From: Vibrio breoganii
GTDB taxonomy: Bacteria; Pseudomonadota; Gammaproteobacteria; Enterobacterales; Vibrionaceae
Reading direction: 5' to 3'
DNA: 64,000 nt
Assembly (NCBI RefSeq): GCF_001677275.1
Contig: NZ_CP016177.1
Coordinates: 1,736,001 to 1,800,000 of the forward strand
In this document: positions 40,508 through 49,828 of the stretch, piece by piece
How positions within the stretch are numbered: the stretch's first letter is position 1
Layout of the letters: each line of letters begins with the position of its first letter
Program-made: the position numbers and the translations under genes
Notes under the pieces: generated by a model
The model's database searches: none
Told to the model about the DNA's origin: nothing
What the model saw: only the letters and a program-made list of their open reading frames with translations

Positions 40508-40537
40508 CTAGGTAATAACTAACTCAAATCAACACAC

Positions 40538-41362
40538 CTATGCTGGTTTGGTGTTAACCATAGATTGGATAAAGGCAATAGACTTCTGATTGAACTCTTG
40601 AGGACGCTCCACATTACACACATGGCCGCAGTCCTCAATCTCAACCAATTGGCTGTTTTGATGAACAGACACCATCTCTTTAACTGGCTTAATGAACATG
40701 TAGTCCTTATCGCCCATCAAATAGAGTGTTGGAATATCGAGTTCTTTGTCTTTGAAATAGCGCATAACCGGATTAACGTCAGCCGCTAGCTTAAACCAAC
40801 GTTTAAACTCTTTTTGGCATAACTTTCTCGCTTCACGAACGAACATTAAACGAGACTCAACCTGACCTTTCTGTGGCATCACGATCCAGGCAAACAGGCT
40901 ATATAGCCACATATAAGGGATGATGTTCTTAAACAAGCCCCCTAGTTTTACCAAAATCTGTGAACGAGTATCAAAGCGTGTTACCGCGCCCCCCAACACC
41001 ATAGACTTAACGCGTTCTGACGCCATCTCCGCCAAGGTACGCACAATAATGGTCCCGAGTGACATACCAACAAAGTGTGCTGACTTAATTTTCAAATGAT
41101 CCAAGACATTCACAATGTCTTTAGTCACGGTCTCGAAGGTGTAGCGTTTGCTAATGATGTCTTGAAATAGGGTATTGGATTTGCCATGACCACGAAGGTC
41201 AATAAGCAGAATGTTGAAGTGCTCTTTGTAGGCTTTGATTTGCTTAAACCAAATAGAAGAACTGCCACCTGCGCCATGCACAAACACCACCCATTCCTTA
41301 GAGTCAGGATGATGGTAAGTTTTATGAAATAAGAGTGGGTTAGATTCAGCTATTGCAGTCAT
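40538..41362 (-). CDS. Alpha/beta-fold hydrolase
   Basis: This is a 274-residue hydrolase of the esterase/lipase type. The oxyanion motif is HGAGGSSSIW, the nucleophile elbow GMSLGT (Ser about 110), the acid probably in YLMGDKDYMF, and the histidine in EDCGHVCNVERP. The catalytic triad appears complete. The substrate is unknown. It is next to, but 115 bp from, the lipid-modification cluster, so it may or may not belong to it. Confidence 0.85.
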   Translation of the reverse strand: MTAIAESNPLLFHKTYHHPDSKEWVVFVHGAGGSSSIWFKQIKAYKEHFNILLIDLRGHGKSNTLFQDIISKRYTFETVTKDIVNVLDHLKIKSAHFVGMSLGTIIVRTLAEMASERVKSMVLGGAVTRFDTRSQILVKLGGLFKNIIPYMWLYSLFAWIVMPQKGQVESRLMFVREARKLCQKEFKRWFKLAADVNPVMRYFKDKELDIPTLYLMGDKDYMFIKPVKEMVSVHQNSQLVEIEDCGHVCNVERPQEFNQKSIAFIQSMVNTKPA

Positions 41363-41477
41363 TAATCACTTTGTAAATAAAGCCTATAGTGGCTCAATAG
41401 TATCATAATCAGTCGCAACACTGGCGCATCAGCCGGTGCAATTTGTAACAAACGGTGATCTGCTGCACAAGTTAGGC

Positions 41478-42014
41478 CTAATCATTACGTTGGAAAAAGA
41501 GCGTTAACGTGCCGAACTCAATACCGAATTTCCTGATGGAAGTTAAATTAAACAGATGCTTCTCGTCTTGGCGGTAAAGCCAATCATCAAAACCCACCAC
41601 AACCGTTGAGTCACCGCGAGGCAGCTCAAAATCATAGGTCCAGCGAAGCGCATTACCCACCTCTTCACCGCTGGCAACGCCTATGATGTCGTCAGCCCTG
41701 CCCTCGTAGGTTCCATCCTCTAGACGAGTAATGACCCAAATACGTGTCGATTCTTCACCATCATCAAACACAAAATCCTCGTTCAGGGTTAGCACGTTTC
41801 CCTCAACGCTTCCGTTCAAATCAACTTCAAAACGACGGGTTTGCTTGCCACTGCGGTCTTGCACCATTCCCCAGGCAGTAACGCTGCCTTCAAAGTAGCC
41901 AAACAGATCGAATTTAGGGCCATCCTGTTGGTAATCACTAAGGTCAGCGCTACAGCCCATGACATGAAGAACGCCTATAAGTGCTAAAAACGCTTTAACC
42001 TTTCGAGAGATCAT
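41478..42014 (-). CDS. DUF3833 lipoprotein
   Basis: The 178-residue protein has a lipoprotein signal ending V-M-G-C (Cys21). The DUF3833 domain follows, with FDLFGYFEGSVTAWGMVQDRSG and FDDWLYRQDEKHLFN. It is the last gene of the cfa cluster and overlaps its neighbour by 4 bp. Domain of unknown function, probably a lipocalin-like beta-barrel. Confidence 0.88.
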   Translation of the reverse strand: MISRKVKAFLALIGVLHVMGCSADLSDYQQDGPKFDLFGYFEGSVTAWGMVQDRSGKQTRRFEVDLNGSVEGNVLTLNEDFVFDDGEESTRIWVITRLEDGTYEGRADDIIGVASGEEVGNALRWTYDFELPRGDSTVVVGFDDWLYRQDEKHLFNLTSIRKFGIEFGTLTLFFQRND

Positions 42015-42583
42015 CGTTGATTCATCCCTATCAGTTGCTGACGATGCTTAGGATATTCGGTATTTGGAGAAAGCCAGATAGCAAGAAAGGCATCATTTAA
42101 AGCCTCATTGGTAATGGTGCCGCGAAGCTGAGTGGCACCGTCTTGCGTAATGTACAGAAACGAACCTGTTTGCCCGTCTGTGATATACACCAGTTGTTCT
42201 CCTGTAGCTACATCTGGATAGATAGCATCTAGCCTCTCGGTCCATTGTTCAGAATCCGTCGGAGAGTAGCCAAGATGAAGCCATTGTTTCTTGGTTTCTT
42301 TAAGAAGATGCTTCTTGGAAATGTTTCGCTCGTAGGTGATAGCCAACGCAATAGGGTGAGGCGTGATGTCATTGTCTACAGTATAAACACCGTCTGGTGC
42401 TCGAAGCTCCGAGGTATACACATCAAAGAACATAAAGTTAAGATCAGCTGAGCCCACCGTCGGCCAATGAGTCCATCCATTAACTACGTCGATGTTGTTG
42501 GAATTGTCTTGTACCTCTGAGGCTACTGCTCCAAATGACGTTAAGCTGACTAGCAACAAGGCTTTAAGTGTGATGAGTCTCAT
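42011..42583 (-). CDS. Chalcone isomerase-like periplasmic protein
   Basis: The 190-residue protein has a signal peptide (MRLITLKALLLVSLTSFGAVASE) and a chalcone-isomerase-like fold, suggested by NFMFFDVYTSELRAPDG and AITYERNISKKHLLKETKKQW. Bacterial members are linked to fatty-acid binding rather than flavonoids. It sits between the DUF2878 and DUF3833 genes with overlapping ends. Confidence 0.78.
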   Translation of the reverse strand: MRLITLKALLLVSLTSFGAVASEVQDNSNNIDVVNGWTHWPTVGSADLNFMFFDVYTSELRAPDGVYTVDNDITPHPIALAITYERNISKKHLLKETKKQWLHLGYSPTDSEQWTERLDAIYPDVATGEQLVYITDGQTGSFLYITQDGATQLRGTITNEALNDAFLAIWLSPNTEYPKHRQQLIGMNQR

Positions 42584-43097
42584 GATGGTTATGTCCCTTT
42601 CCTCGTTTATCCAACGCTTTAAGGGAGTAGATGATCAGTGCAAAAAGTAAGAACCATTCTATGGTCAGAACAACGAAAGTCAGTCCGTCAGAATATGGCC
42701 ATTGCACCGCACCTAGTTTCAACCCTGCAAAATAACTGCCGGCTGCTCCGAGCGCTCCTACCATACTTACGATAGAGAGAGGGAAACGGGTCAAAACTGT
42801 TTTCATTTGGTAGGCATACCATATAAAAATCACCCACAACAACATCAGCCAGGCTGGAATCCATGCCTGTGGAAACAAGAACAAGCCGATAAGGCCATGA
42901 AAGGTATCCAAGATGATGCCGGATATAACAAACGCCGATAACCAAGCAAGGTTGATCTCTTGTTTCTTCACCGAATAAACAAGCGTTGCTCCCACAGTAA
43001 GGAGCAATAGAAAAAAGGTGTTCTCTCTGCCAATGACAGCAAGGAACCACAGGCTTTGAAACCATATGGATTTAACCAGAAGCCCCTTATCCATCAT
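42564..43097 (-). CDS. DUF2878 integral membrane protein
   Basis: The 177-residue protein has five or six hydrophobic segments and a His-rich cytoplasmic tail (GHNHHETHHT). It matches DUF2878, a family that travels with cfa and DUF3833 genes in gamma-proteobacteria. Function is unknown. It overlaps the next gene by 20 bp. Confidence 0.82.
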   Translation of the reverse strand: MMDKGLLVKSIWFQSLWFLAVIGRENTFFLLLLTVGATLVYSVKKQEINLAWLSAFVISGIILDTFHGLIGLFLFPQAWIPAWLMLLWVIFIWYAYQMKTVLTRFPLSIVSMVGALGAAGSYFAGLKLGAVQWPYSDGLTFVVLTIEWFLLFALIIYSLKALDKRGKGHNHHETHHT

Positions 43098-43100
43098 CAG

Positions 43101-44345
43101 TTACTTTGGGTTGCGAAATGTTAGGTGAACGGTACTGATGCGTTGGGCGAGAAAACCGCCTTCGCAGTAGCACAGGTAATAACGCCACATACGCATGAAG
43201 CGTTCATCATAACCAAAGCTTGCTAACTCTTTTTCAGACAGGTTAAAACGATGCAGCCACTCGCGAAGGGTCTTGGCGTAATCCATCCCTATGTCATGGA
43301 GATCATGCAAAACCAACTGGCTATGTTTAGTGGTTTGTTGCAATAAGTGGGTAACTGAAGGGAGGAAGCCGCCAGGGAATATGTATTTTTGGATAAAATC
43401 AACGCCCTTGCTGTACGATTCAAAACGTTGATCGGCAATGGTGATCGCCTGAATCGCCATAAGCCCGCCAGGTTTAAGAAGGCTCTGACACTTGTCGATG
43501 TAAGAAGGCAAGAACTCTCTCCCCACCGCTTCGATCATCTCAATGGACACCAGTTTATCGAACTGACCCTCAAGGTCTCGGTAATCCTGCTTCAAAAGAG
43601 TAACTTGATCAGACAGCCCTTGCTCCTGCACTTTTTGTGCTGCGTAGGCAAACTGCTCTTCTGAAATAGTGGTGGTCGTGACATGACAGCCATAGGTTTT
43701 GGCCATGTATATCGCCATACCACCCCAACCCGTACCAATTTCAATGACCGAATCACCCGACTGCAACTTCAATTGCTGACAAAGCCTGTCCATTTTATTG
43801 ATTTGAGCTTGCTCTAAGGTGTCTGAGCTGTTGTTGTAGACTGCCGCAGAGTAGAGCATGTTATTGTCTAGAAAACGCGTGTAGAGCTCATTCCCCAAGT
43901 CGTAATGTGCCCCAATATTTTTCTTAGAATTGATGTGAGTATTTCTGTTTAGCCAGTGACCCACCTTATATGCCGCTCTTTTGAAAAGGCTTTGCTTGCT
44001 GTTCATGTTATCGAGAGAGTTGAGATTTAATGCCATCAATTTCATCACTGCGGTAAGGTCGCTACTGTCCCACCATCCATCCATATACGCTTCTGCCGCA
44101 GCAATACTGCCACCGCTTAGCATTCGAGAATAAAAATCCGGATGGGATATTTCAATAGAGGCGTGAAAGCTCTCAGTTGCACAACCAAACTCTAAAGACT
44201 CTGAAACCGATTTCGATTCAAAGCGTTCGATGATGGTTAATCTGCCATGTTGCAACTTTTGTAGGTGGTTAAGAAGAAGCGCGCGAGCGGACCGCTGTAG
44301 AGGCGAAAGATCCTTTTCGATAACCAAAGATTGTGAATCGTACAT
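43101..44345 (-). CDS. Cyclopropane-fatty-acid synthase-like methyltransferase
   Basis: This 414-residue protein is of the CFA synthase family, which uses SAM to modify unsaturated acyl chains of membrane phospholipids. The SAM loop is VIEIGTGWGGMAIYMA. Family blocks QHYDxGN-like (IGAHYDLGNELYTRFLD), SIEMIEAVGREFLP and YIFPGGFLP are present. Relatives in FAD-oxidoreductase clusters include both cyclopropane synthases and the methyltransferase step of furan fatty acid synthesis, so the product is not settled. Confidence 0.92.
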   Translation of the reverse strand: MYDSQSLVIEKDLSPLQRSARALLLNHLQKLQHGRLTIIERFESKSVSESLEFGCATESFHASIEISHPDFYSRMLSGGSIAAAEAYMDGWWDSSDLTAVMKLMALNLNSLDNMNSKQSLFKRAAYKVGHWLNRNTHINSKKNIGAHYDLGNELYTRFLDNNMLYSAAVYNNSSDTLEQAQINKMDRLCQQLKLQSGDSVIEIGTGWGGMAIYMAKTYGCHVTTTTISEEQFAYAAQKVQEQGLSDQVTLLKQDYRDLEGQFDKLVSIEMIEAVGREFLPSYIDKCQSLLKPGGLMAIQAITIADQRFESYSKGVDFIQKYIFPGGFLPSVTHLLQQTTKHSQLVLHDLHDIGMDYAKTLREWLHRFNLSEKELASFGYDERFMRMWRYYLCYCEGGFLAQRISTVHLTFRNPK

Positions 44346-44369
44346 TGTGAAAAGCCTCCTGCTTTCTCA

Positions 44370-45104
44370 TTATTTATTTTTTGCTGGATGCGGGTAGATG
44401 GGTACTTTCTTAATCCACAACTTCAATGCGTGCCAGTAAATGCCTGTGAGTACTTTTACTGTCAAAATCGGGGTACAGATCAACTGTTTAAGAAGATTTC
44501 TACTATTGAAGGCTCTCGCCTTCATTGACAGAGTCGCGTCAAACTCTTTGTTCTCTCTGTGGCACTCTAGATGAACCATCAACTTTTCTGAAAGTGGTTT
44601 GAGTCGCCACACATATTGCTGCTCTACAGGATTAAAAGGCGATACATGAAACGCCTTATCATGTTTCCAGTTTTCTCCGTTTTCTCCCTCATCGGCATCA
44701 ATGGCATAGTAGTGTCGCTCGTTCCATGGCGTGTTACTCACCTCAGCCAACAGCATCTGCCATTGCCCTTTACTATCATAAACATAGTAGAAATTGACGG
44801 GACTGAAGTAGAGGCCGAGATAACGAAGGTGGACAACAGCGACCACCTTACCGCTAAAGCGTTTTCCTGTTAGCTCAAATACCTTATCTTGAACGGCTGA
44901 TTTTAGGCATCCCTTTCCGACGTAATCACTACGATTAAAGCGAGCCCAGTGCCACCACTTTTCTCCAAATCCCCATACTGAATTTTTCAGAGACTGGAAT
45001 TCATCCACATCTATGCTGGGCATAAACAGGGGGTAATTAAGGGCATGTTCTGTGGGAGAGAAACGTCTATGCCTCACGGTGCCCACTAAGATTGCGCTAT
45101 TCAT
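44370..45104 (-). CDS. DUF1365 family protein
   Basis: The 244-residue protein matches DUF1365, which almost always accompanies the FAD oxidoreductase and CFA synthase. Conserved blocks are VGTVRHRRFSPTEHALNYPLFM, YLGLYFSPVNFYYVYD, WNERHYY and HVSPFNP. Biochemical role unknown. The start overlaps the next gene by 4 bp. Confidence 0.9.
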   Translation of the reverse strand: MNSAILVGTVRHRRFSPTEHALNYPLFMPSIDVDEFQSLKNSVWGFGEKWWHWARFNRSDYVGKGCLKSAVQDKVFELTGKRFSGKVVAVVHLRYLGLYFSPVNFYYVYDSKGQWQMLLAEVSNTPWNERHYYAIDADEGENGENWKHDKAFHVSPFNPVEQQYVWRLKPLSEKLMVHLECHRENKEFDATLSMKARAFNSRNLLKQLICTPILTVKVLTGIYWHALKLWIKKVPIYPHPAKNK

Positions 45105-46384
45105 GCTGCGCCTTTCTCTTGAGCATTTTCTTGCATCGCTTCAATACCTTTCACTACCTGGAGTGCACTATAAACGCCATCTTCATGAAAGCCATTGCGC
45201 CAATATGCGCCGCAGAACCAAGTAGCATTATGGCCTTGAAGCTCTTCGCTACGCCCCTGCGCGGCAATGGACTCTCGAGTAAATACTGGGTGGTGATAGA
45301 TGAAGCTACGTAAGATTTTGTCCTTATCAATATTCGGGCTGTTGTTCAGAGATACGCAGAATGTGTGGTCTGACTGAATGTGCTGCAGGATATTCATATC
45401 ATAGGTTAAGGTCGGTAATCGGTTCTCTTGATCTTGGTCGCCGGACAAATAATAGTTCCACGAAGCCCAAGCTTTACTACGTTTCGGTAGTAGGTTGGTA
45501 TCAGTATGCAACACCACTTCATTGGCTTGATATCGCATGTCCCCCAGCACATCAGTCTCTAGCTGAGTTTGTTCCTCTCCGAGGATCTTCAGCGCCTGAT
45601 CGCTGTGGCAAGCAAAGATCACCTGATCAAATTGCAGCCATTCACCGTTTACTAATAATCGAACACCCACTGGCGTTCTCTGCACTTTTTCAACGGGCGA
45701 TTTGAGTAAGATCTTATCGGAAAAACCCTGAATTAACGGCTCAATATAGGCTCTAGAGCCCTCGTCTATCACGTACCACTGCGGTCTATTTTTGATATCA
45801 AGTAGGCCGTGATTGAGGAAAAAACGCAAGAAGAAAGAAAGAGGAAACACACGCATATCTGCAAGGGTGGATGACCAAATTGCGGCGCCCATTGGTAAGA
45901 TGTAGTTTTCACTGAAATAGCCACTAAAATCATGTTCTTCAAGAAAAGAGCCGAGCGTTTGCTCTTCTAGTGAATCATCACCTGCCAAGGACTTTGCAAG
46001 CTTATTGAAGCGAAGGATCTCAGAAATGAACAAATAAAACTTGGGATTAAACCAGTTACGCTTTTGAGCAAACAGGGTCGACAGAGCATGACCGTTGTAT
46101 TCCAGCCCATTACCGTCGTTGCGCACGCTAAAGCTCATCTCGGTTGGGTTTCCACGCACACCAATCTCGTTCATCATTTCGATGAAATTGGGGTAGGTGC
46201 GGTCGTTGTAAACGATGAATCCGGTGTCTACAGTGTAGGGCTTTCCTTCAACCTCAACATCCACCGTCGCCGTATGACCACCAATATAGTCATTCGCTTC
46301 AAACAAGGTTACGTCGTGGTTTTTATGTAGGCGGTATCCACAAGTGAGTCCGGATATCCCTGTGCCTATGATCGCTATCTTCAT
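45101..46384 (-). CDS. FAD-dependent amine-oxidase-like oxidoreductase (COG2907)
   Basis: The 427-residue protein has an N-terminal dinucleotide-binding motif (IAIIGTGISGLTCGYRL), then the COG2907 blocks GGHTATVDVEV, VDTGFIVYNDRTYPNF and LPMGAAIWSS, and a C-terminal FAD contact (ARGRSEELQG then YWRNGFHEDGVYSALQV). Relatives act on fatty acids, including a proposed acyl desaturation step in furan fatty acid synthesis. One base overlaps the SDR gene upstream. Confidence 0.88.
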   Translation of the reverse strand: MKIAIIGTGISGLTCGYRLHKNHDVTLFEANDYIGGHTATVDVEVEGKPYTVDTGFIVYNDRTYPNFIEMMNEIGVRGNPTEMSFSVRNDGNGLEYNGHALSTLFAQKRNWFNPKFYLFISEILRFNKLAKSLAGDDSLEEQTLGSFLEEHDFSGYFSENYILPMGAAIWSSTLADMRVFPLSFFLRFFLNHGLLDIKNRPQWYVIDEGSRAYIEPLIQGFSDKILLKSPVEKVQRTPVGVRLLVNGEWLQFDQVIFACHSDQALKILGEEQTQLETDVLGDMRYQANEVVLHTDTNLLPKRSKAWASWNYYLSGDQDQENRLPTLTYDMNILQHIQSDHTFCVSLNNSPNIDKDKILRSFIYHHPVFTRESIAAQGRSEELQGHNATWFCGAYWRNGFHEDGVYSALQVVKGIEAMQENAQEKGAA

Positions 46385-47115
46385 TACTGTTTGTCCTTAA
46401 TCAGTTTCTTAGCAAGATGGTGCTGCACTGAGTACGGCAAGCTTCCTAAAATTCTCAATATCCATGTAAAACGCTTAGGAAAATAGATGTTGGTTTTTCC
46501 CGACTCTATGCCCTCTCGTATCGCTCTAGCCGCTTCGTCTACTTCAATCATCATCGGCATTGGAAAGTCGTTTTTGTCGGTAAGTGGCGTTTTCACAAAT
46601 CCCGGAAATACTGTGCTTACCTTGATGCCCTTGGGCGCGAGGTCAACGCCCAGCGTGCGAGACAAATAGCTCACCGCCGCTTTTGACGCTCCGTAGGCTT
46701 CGGCGCGAGGTAGTGCCATCTCGCTTGCGATAGAGCCCACAATTACCAGATGATGCCCTGCTACAAAATGGTGCTGGGCGCCTTCGATGGCATTGGCTAG
46801 TCCAATAACATTTATCGTGAACACACGCTTTATTAGGGCCGCATCCATAACCCCTTCGTCAATGTATTCGCAGTCCCCAGCATTAAGCACCCAGGTAAGT
46901 GGAATCGGGTCCAAATCATAAAGGGCTTCTTTGCACGAACTTAGGTCGGTAAGATCAAATTGAAGTGGTTTTACGTGACTACCTAGGGAGGCGAGTTCCT
47001 GCAGTTTTTCAGCGTTTCGTCCGCAGACATAAACGATCTGCCCAGACTCAGCATAATCTTTGGCAAGCTGCAGCCCTATTCCAGAGGTGGCTCCGGTAAT
47101 CAAGATTGGGTTCAT
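46384..47115 (-). CDS. Short-chain dehydrogenase/reductase
   Basis: The 243-residue SDR has the cofactor motif TGATSGIG, NAG (LNAGDC), the catalytic Ser in VIVGSIAS and YGASKAAVSYL (YxxxK). The substrate is unknown; its position in the lipid cluster suggests an acyl or lipid-derived carbonyl. It overlaps both neighbours by 1-4 bp. Confidence 0.9.
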   Translation of the reverse strand: MNPILITGATSGIGLQLAKDYAESGQIVYVCGRNAEKLQELASLGSHVKPLQFDLTDLSSCKEALYDLDPIPLTWVLNAGDCEYIDEGVMDAALIKRVFTINVIGLANAIEGAQHHFVAGHHLVIVGSIASEMALPRAEAYGASKAAVSYLSRTLGVDLAPKGIKVSTVFPGFVKTPLTDKNDFPMPMMIEVDEAARAIREGIESGKTNIYFPKRFTWILRILGSLPYSVQHHLAKKLIKDKQ

Positions 47116-47537
47116 GATTGCCCCAACCTTTTTTTGATGGTCTTAATCACGGAACCCAGCACAGGAAGATTCTCATAGAGCATCTCCCCCATATCAAAAT
47201 AGTCTCGATGATGGATCACCTTGCCATCACGAAACTCTAAATGACTGATACCTTGCACTGCGACCTCACTGCCTCCCTTTAATTTGGGGTGGCGCAAACG
47301 CATAGTCCAAATAATGAACCCTGCATCGCCCGCTTGATGCTTACTCAAAATATCGAATCGGCAATCAATTACGTTCTGGTACAAGTTATCAAAATAAGAC
47401 GAGAGCTCATCCCAGCCGTTTAGCTTATGGGCGGAGTCCTCAAAAATCACATCTTGATGATAGATTCGAGTAAGACTGTGTAGGGTGTCTTTACTCAGGC
47501 TTTGATATACATCTGCAACAGTATCAATGTTCATCAT
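47112..47537 (-). CDS. SnoaL/NTF2-like protein
   Basis: The 141-residue protein has the cone-shaped NTF2-like fold (YQSLSKDTLHSLTRIYHQDVIFEDSAHKLNG, ending HRDYFDMGEMLYENLPVLG). It could bind or isomerise a small hydrophobic ligand. I start at ATG 47537 (or 47534), with TAGGA just upstream; the longer frame to 47588 lacks support. It is the first gene of the cluster. Confidence 0.85.
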   Translation of the reverse strand: MMNIDTVADVYQSLSKDTLHSLTRIYHQDVIFEDSAHKLNGWDELSSYFDNLYQNVIDCRFDILSKHQAGDAGFIIWTMRLRHPKLKGGSEVAVQGISHLEFRDGKVIHHRDYFDMGEMLYENLPVLGSVIKTIKKRLGQS

Positions 47538-47654
47538 CCATTTCCTAGTGGCTATGACAGGGCGTCCCTCCCCGTCTGGTTTATTCAACCTTTGTGACCT
47601 GATATTCGTTGGGTCTAGTTAAAGGTAGTGTATTTTGCGAAAACTTACCTTAAC

Positions 47655-47680
47655 TACGTGTTTTACAAAGCATTAGATCA
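47655..47680 (-). promoter_or_regulatory. Candidate ECF sigma-factor promoter of the lipid cluster
   Basis: On the minus strand TGATC (47680-47676) is followed after 17 bases by CGTA (47658-47655), about 110 bp before the first gene. This resembles the ECF11 (RpoE-ChrR) promoter type, TGATC with CGTA-like -10. The match is short and only suggestive. Confidence 0.4.
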
Positions 47681-47716
47681 AAAAAAAGCTTGGTTTTTAC
47701 ACCAAGCTTTTTAATC
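47678..47716. terminator. Terminator after htpX
   Basis: AAAAGCTTGGTGT and ACCAAGCTTTT form a strong stem just past the htpX stop, followed on the minus strand by eight T. The preceding T-run would also allow rightward termination. Confidence 0.88.
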
Positions 47717-47733
47717 AATATTCTTCAAGCAAA

Positions 47734-48609
47734 TTAGAACTGCTGAGTGTTTCTCAACGCTTCAATTCGCTTGTCTAACGGTGGGTGAGACATAAGCAAC
47801 TCTGTTAGAGAGCTTTTACCGTTAATACCAAAGGCCATCATAGAGCCCTCAAGCTGAGGTTCATGGCTTGTTTTAAGACGCTCAAGAGCGGCGATCATCT
47901 TATGCTTACCCACTAAGTGCGCTGCACCTGCATCCGCATGGAACTCACGCTTACGGCTGTACCACATGGTGATGAAGCTTGCCAAGAAACCAAACACTAA
48001 CTCCAAAACCATAGACACACCGAAGTACACCATCATGTTAGTGCCGCCTTCTCCCTCATCGCTGTTGTTATTGGCAACCATGTTGGCAATAAAGCGAGAT
48101 AGGAAGATAACAAAGGTATTCACTACGCCTTGCATTAGCGTCATGGTGACCATGTCACCGTTAGCAATATGGCTTACTTCGTGCGCCAGTACCGCTTCAG
48201 CTTCGTCTTGAGTCATGCTATTGAGCAGTCCCGTGGACACCGCAACTAATGAATCGTCACGCTTCGCACCGGTCGCAAATGCATTAATGTCTGCAGAATC
48301 ATAAACGGCAACGGTAGGCATGCCGATACCTGCCTGCTGTGCTTGACGAGAAACTGTCTCTAATAGCCAGTGCTCTGTTTGGTTGCGCGGGCTTTCTATC
48401 ACCTGTCCACCCACCGAACGCAGCGCCATACTCTTTGACATCATCAATGAAATGAAAGAGCCACCAAAACCAAAGACTGCGGCCAACACTAGTAGACCAG
48501 ACAGGCTACCGGATTGTATGCCAGTAAAAGCATAAACAAGGTTTAACACCACACTCAATACTGCAATTACAGCAAGGTTGGTCAGTAAAAATAACGCTAC
48601 GCGCTTCAT
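47734..48609 (-). CDS. htpX: Membrane metalloprotease HtpX
   Basis: HtpX (291 residues) is an inner-membrane zinc protease that removes damaged membrane proteins. Two N-terminal membrane helices (about 4-25 and 34-55) precede the zinc motif HEVSH ([13 protein letters not shown]). Two more hydrophobic segments follow, then the third zinc ligand region ([13 protein letters not shown]). Heat-shock control is plausible (see the promoter upstream). Confidence 0.97.
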   Translation of the reverse strand: MKRVALFLLTNLAVIAVLSVVLNLVYAFTGIQSGSLSGLLVLAAVFGFGGSFISLMMSKSMALRSVGGQVIESPRNQTEHWLLETVSRQAQQAGIGMPTVAVYDSADINAFATGAKRDDSLVAVSTGLLNSMTQDEAEAVLAHEVSHIANGDMVTMTLMQGVVNTFVIFLSRFIANMVANNNSDEGEGGTNMMVYFGVSMVLELVFGFLASFITMWYSRKREFHADAGAAHLVGKHKMIAALERLKTSHEPQLEGSMMAFGINGKSSLTELLMSHPPLDKRIEALRNTQQF

Positions 48610-48919
48610 TCATTTTCTCCAAAGTAAGAAGCTAGAACAGTGTAATTATGGTTCCAATCCGAGACAGTAGACAAAGAAAGATAATCTTTGTTCCCAGAGG
48701 GGTATCTCAATTGGATTTGCAAGTTTCTGTTACCACATTCTATATATGTGGACGCGAAGCGAAAACTCAATAGCAGTAACAATTTGCGACAAAATGAGAG
48801 TTCTGTTCGCAATTGACGATTTTTTTAGCAAAGTGTCTTGCGTTAAATCAATGAATGGGTATAAATGTTAGCCAAGATATTTATTTTTTAACCAAGCATT
48901 AACAAAAAAGGAGTGAGTT
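48610..48919. promoter_or_regulatory. Divergent promoter region between htpX and a small gene
   Basis: No gene is seen. On the minus strand CTTGCAA (48723-48717), a 14-base spacer and CCCCTCT (48702-48696) resemble a sigma-32 heat-shock promoter. Its start would be about 80 bases before htpX. The other side is AT-rich and ends in AAGGAG, the ribosome binding site of the plus-strand small gene. Confidence 0.5.
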
Positions 48920-49081
48920 ATGGCTGATGGTACTAATCATGAAATGGCGTTGGACATACTTCGTTGTCACCTTGGAATGAGCAAAGAAGAAGCCCTCGAA
49001 GAGCTTGGGATTTCCGATGCTGAATCTGTAGAACAACAAGTGTTAAACGCGCAATCGCAACTGGCTCGCGACACTAAATAG
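48920..49081 (+). CDS. Small conserved-looking protein, 53 residues
   Basis: The frame starts at an ATG with an excellent AAGGAGTGAG ribosome binding site and ends at TAG 49081. The protein is MADGTNHEMALDILRCHLGM through ARDTK: soluble, acidic and probably helical. It contains a KEEALEELGIS segment reminiscent of a helix-turn-helix or UBA-like fold. No function is recognised. It is a single gene followed by its own terminator. Confidence 0.8.
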   Translation: MADGTNHEMALDILRCHLGMSKEEALEELGISDAESVEQQVLNAQSQLARDTK

Positions 49082-49096
49082 CTTGATACGAATAGA

Positions 49097-49127
49097 AAAA
49101 ACGCGCTCTTTTTAAGAGGGCGTTTTG
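49097..49127. terminator. Terminator between the small gene and bioD
   Basis: AAAACGC-CTCTT and AAGAGGGCGTTTT pair around TTT. The A- and T-rich flanks make it usable from both sides. Confidence 0.8.
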
Positions 49128-49150
49128 GTATTCAGTGATCGCAAATACGT

Positions 49151-49828
49151 TTATATGATCGAATCAAGATTGATGTATTTGCTGAGATCTTTTTTCTTAA
49201 CCCCACGCATGTATGGGATTTCACCAATCTTAGGCGCGCCAATCTGCGACTCTAAAAACGTAATAATGTCACGGTAGTGCTCTTCACAAGGGTTCACTCG
49301 GTTAGCCACCCAGCCCACAACCTCTAAACCGTCGTTTTTGATTGCCTCTGCGGTCAAAATAGCATGACTTAGACAGCCTAGCTTCACGCCAACCACTAAG
49401 ATTACTGGCAACTTCTCATCGGCAACCCATTCAGATAAATAACCATCGTCTGCGATAGGCACTCGCCAACCACCGGCACCCTCAACCAATACAAAATCAG
49501 CATTTTTCTGATGCTGATGCAATTTTTCAGAAAGGGACGCGGTGTCGATTGGTTTATCGTCGATTTTCGCCGCTATATGCGGAGATGCCGGTGTCATTAA
49601 CGCAACTGGGTTCACTTCATCGTAAGCAAGCTCAATACTAGCCGCCGATTGTAGATACAAGGCATCAGAATTGCGAGCACCCTCAGCGGTCATCTCACAG
49701 CCTGCAGCAACAGGCTTAAAGCCGATCGTCGACAATCCTCTTGCATTAAATGCTTGCAACAAAGCTCGTGAAACAACCGTTTTTCCTACATCCGTATCCG
49801 TTCCAGCAACGAAAATTGTCTTGTTCAT
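49151..49828 (-). CDS. bioD: Dethiobiotin synthetase
   Basis: BioD (225 residues) closes the ureido ring of dethiobiotin from 7,8-diaminopelargonic acid, CO2 and ATP. The P-loop GTDTDVGKT is at the N terminus, and [10 protein letters not shown] is the second family block. ATG 49828 overlaps the bioC stop as ATGA, indicating coupling; the frame back to 49849 has no separate support. It is last in bioBFCD. Confidence 0.96.
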   Translation of the reverse strand: MNKTIFVAGTDTDVGKTVVSRALLQAFNARGLSTIGFKPVAAGCEMTAEGARNSDALYLQSAASIELAYDEVNPVALMTPASPHIAAKIDDKPIDTASLSEKLHQHQKNADFVLVEGAGGWRVPIADDGYLSEWVADEKLPVILVVGVKLGCLSHAILTAEAIKNDGLEVVGWVANRVNPCEEHYRDIITFLESQIGAPKIGEIPYMRGVKKKDLSKYINLDSII

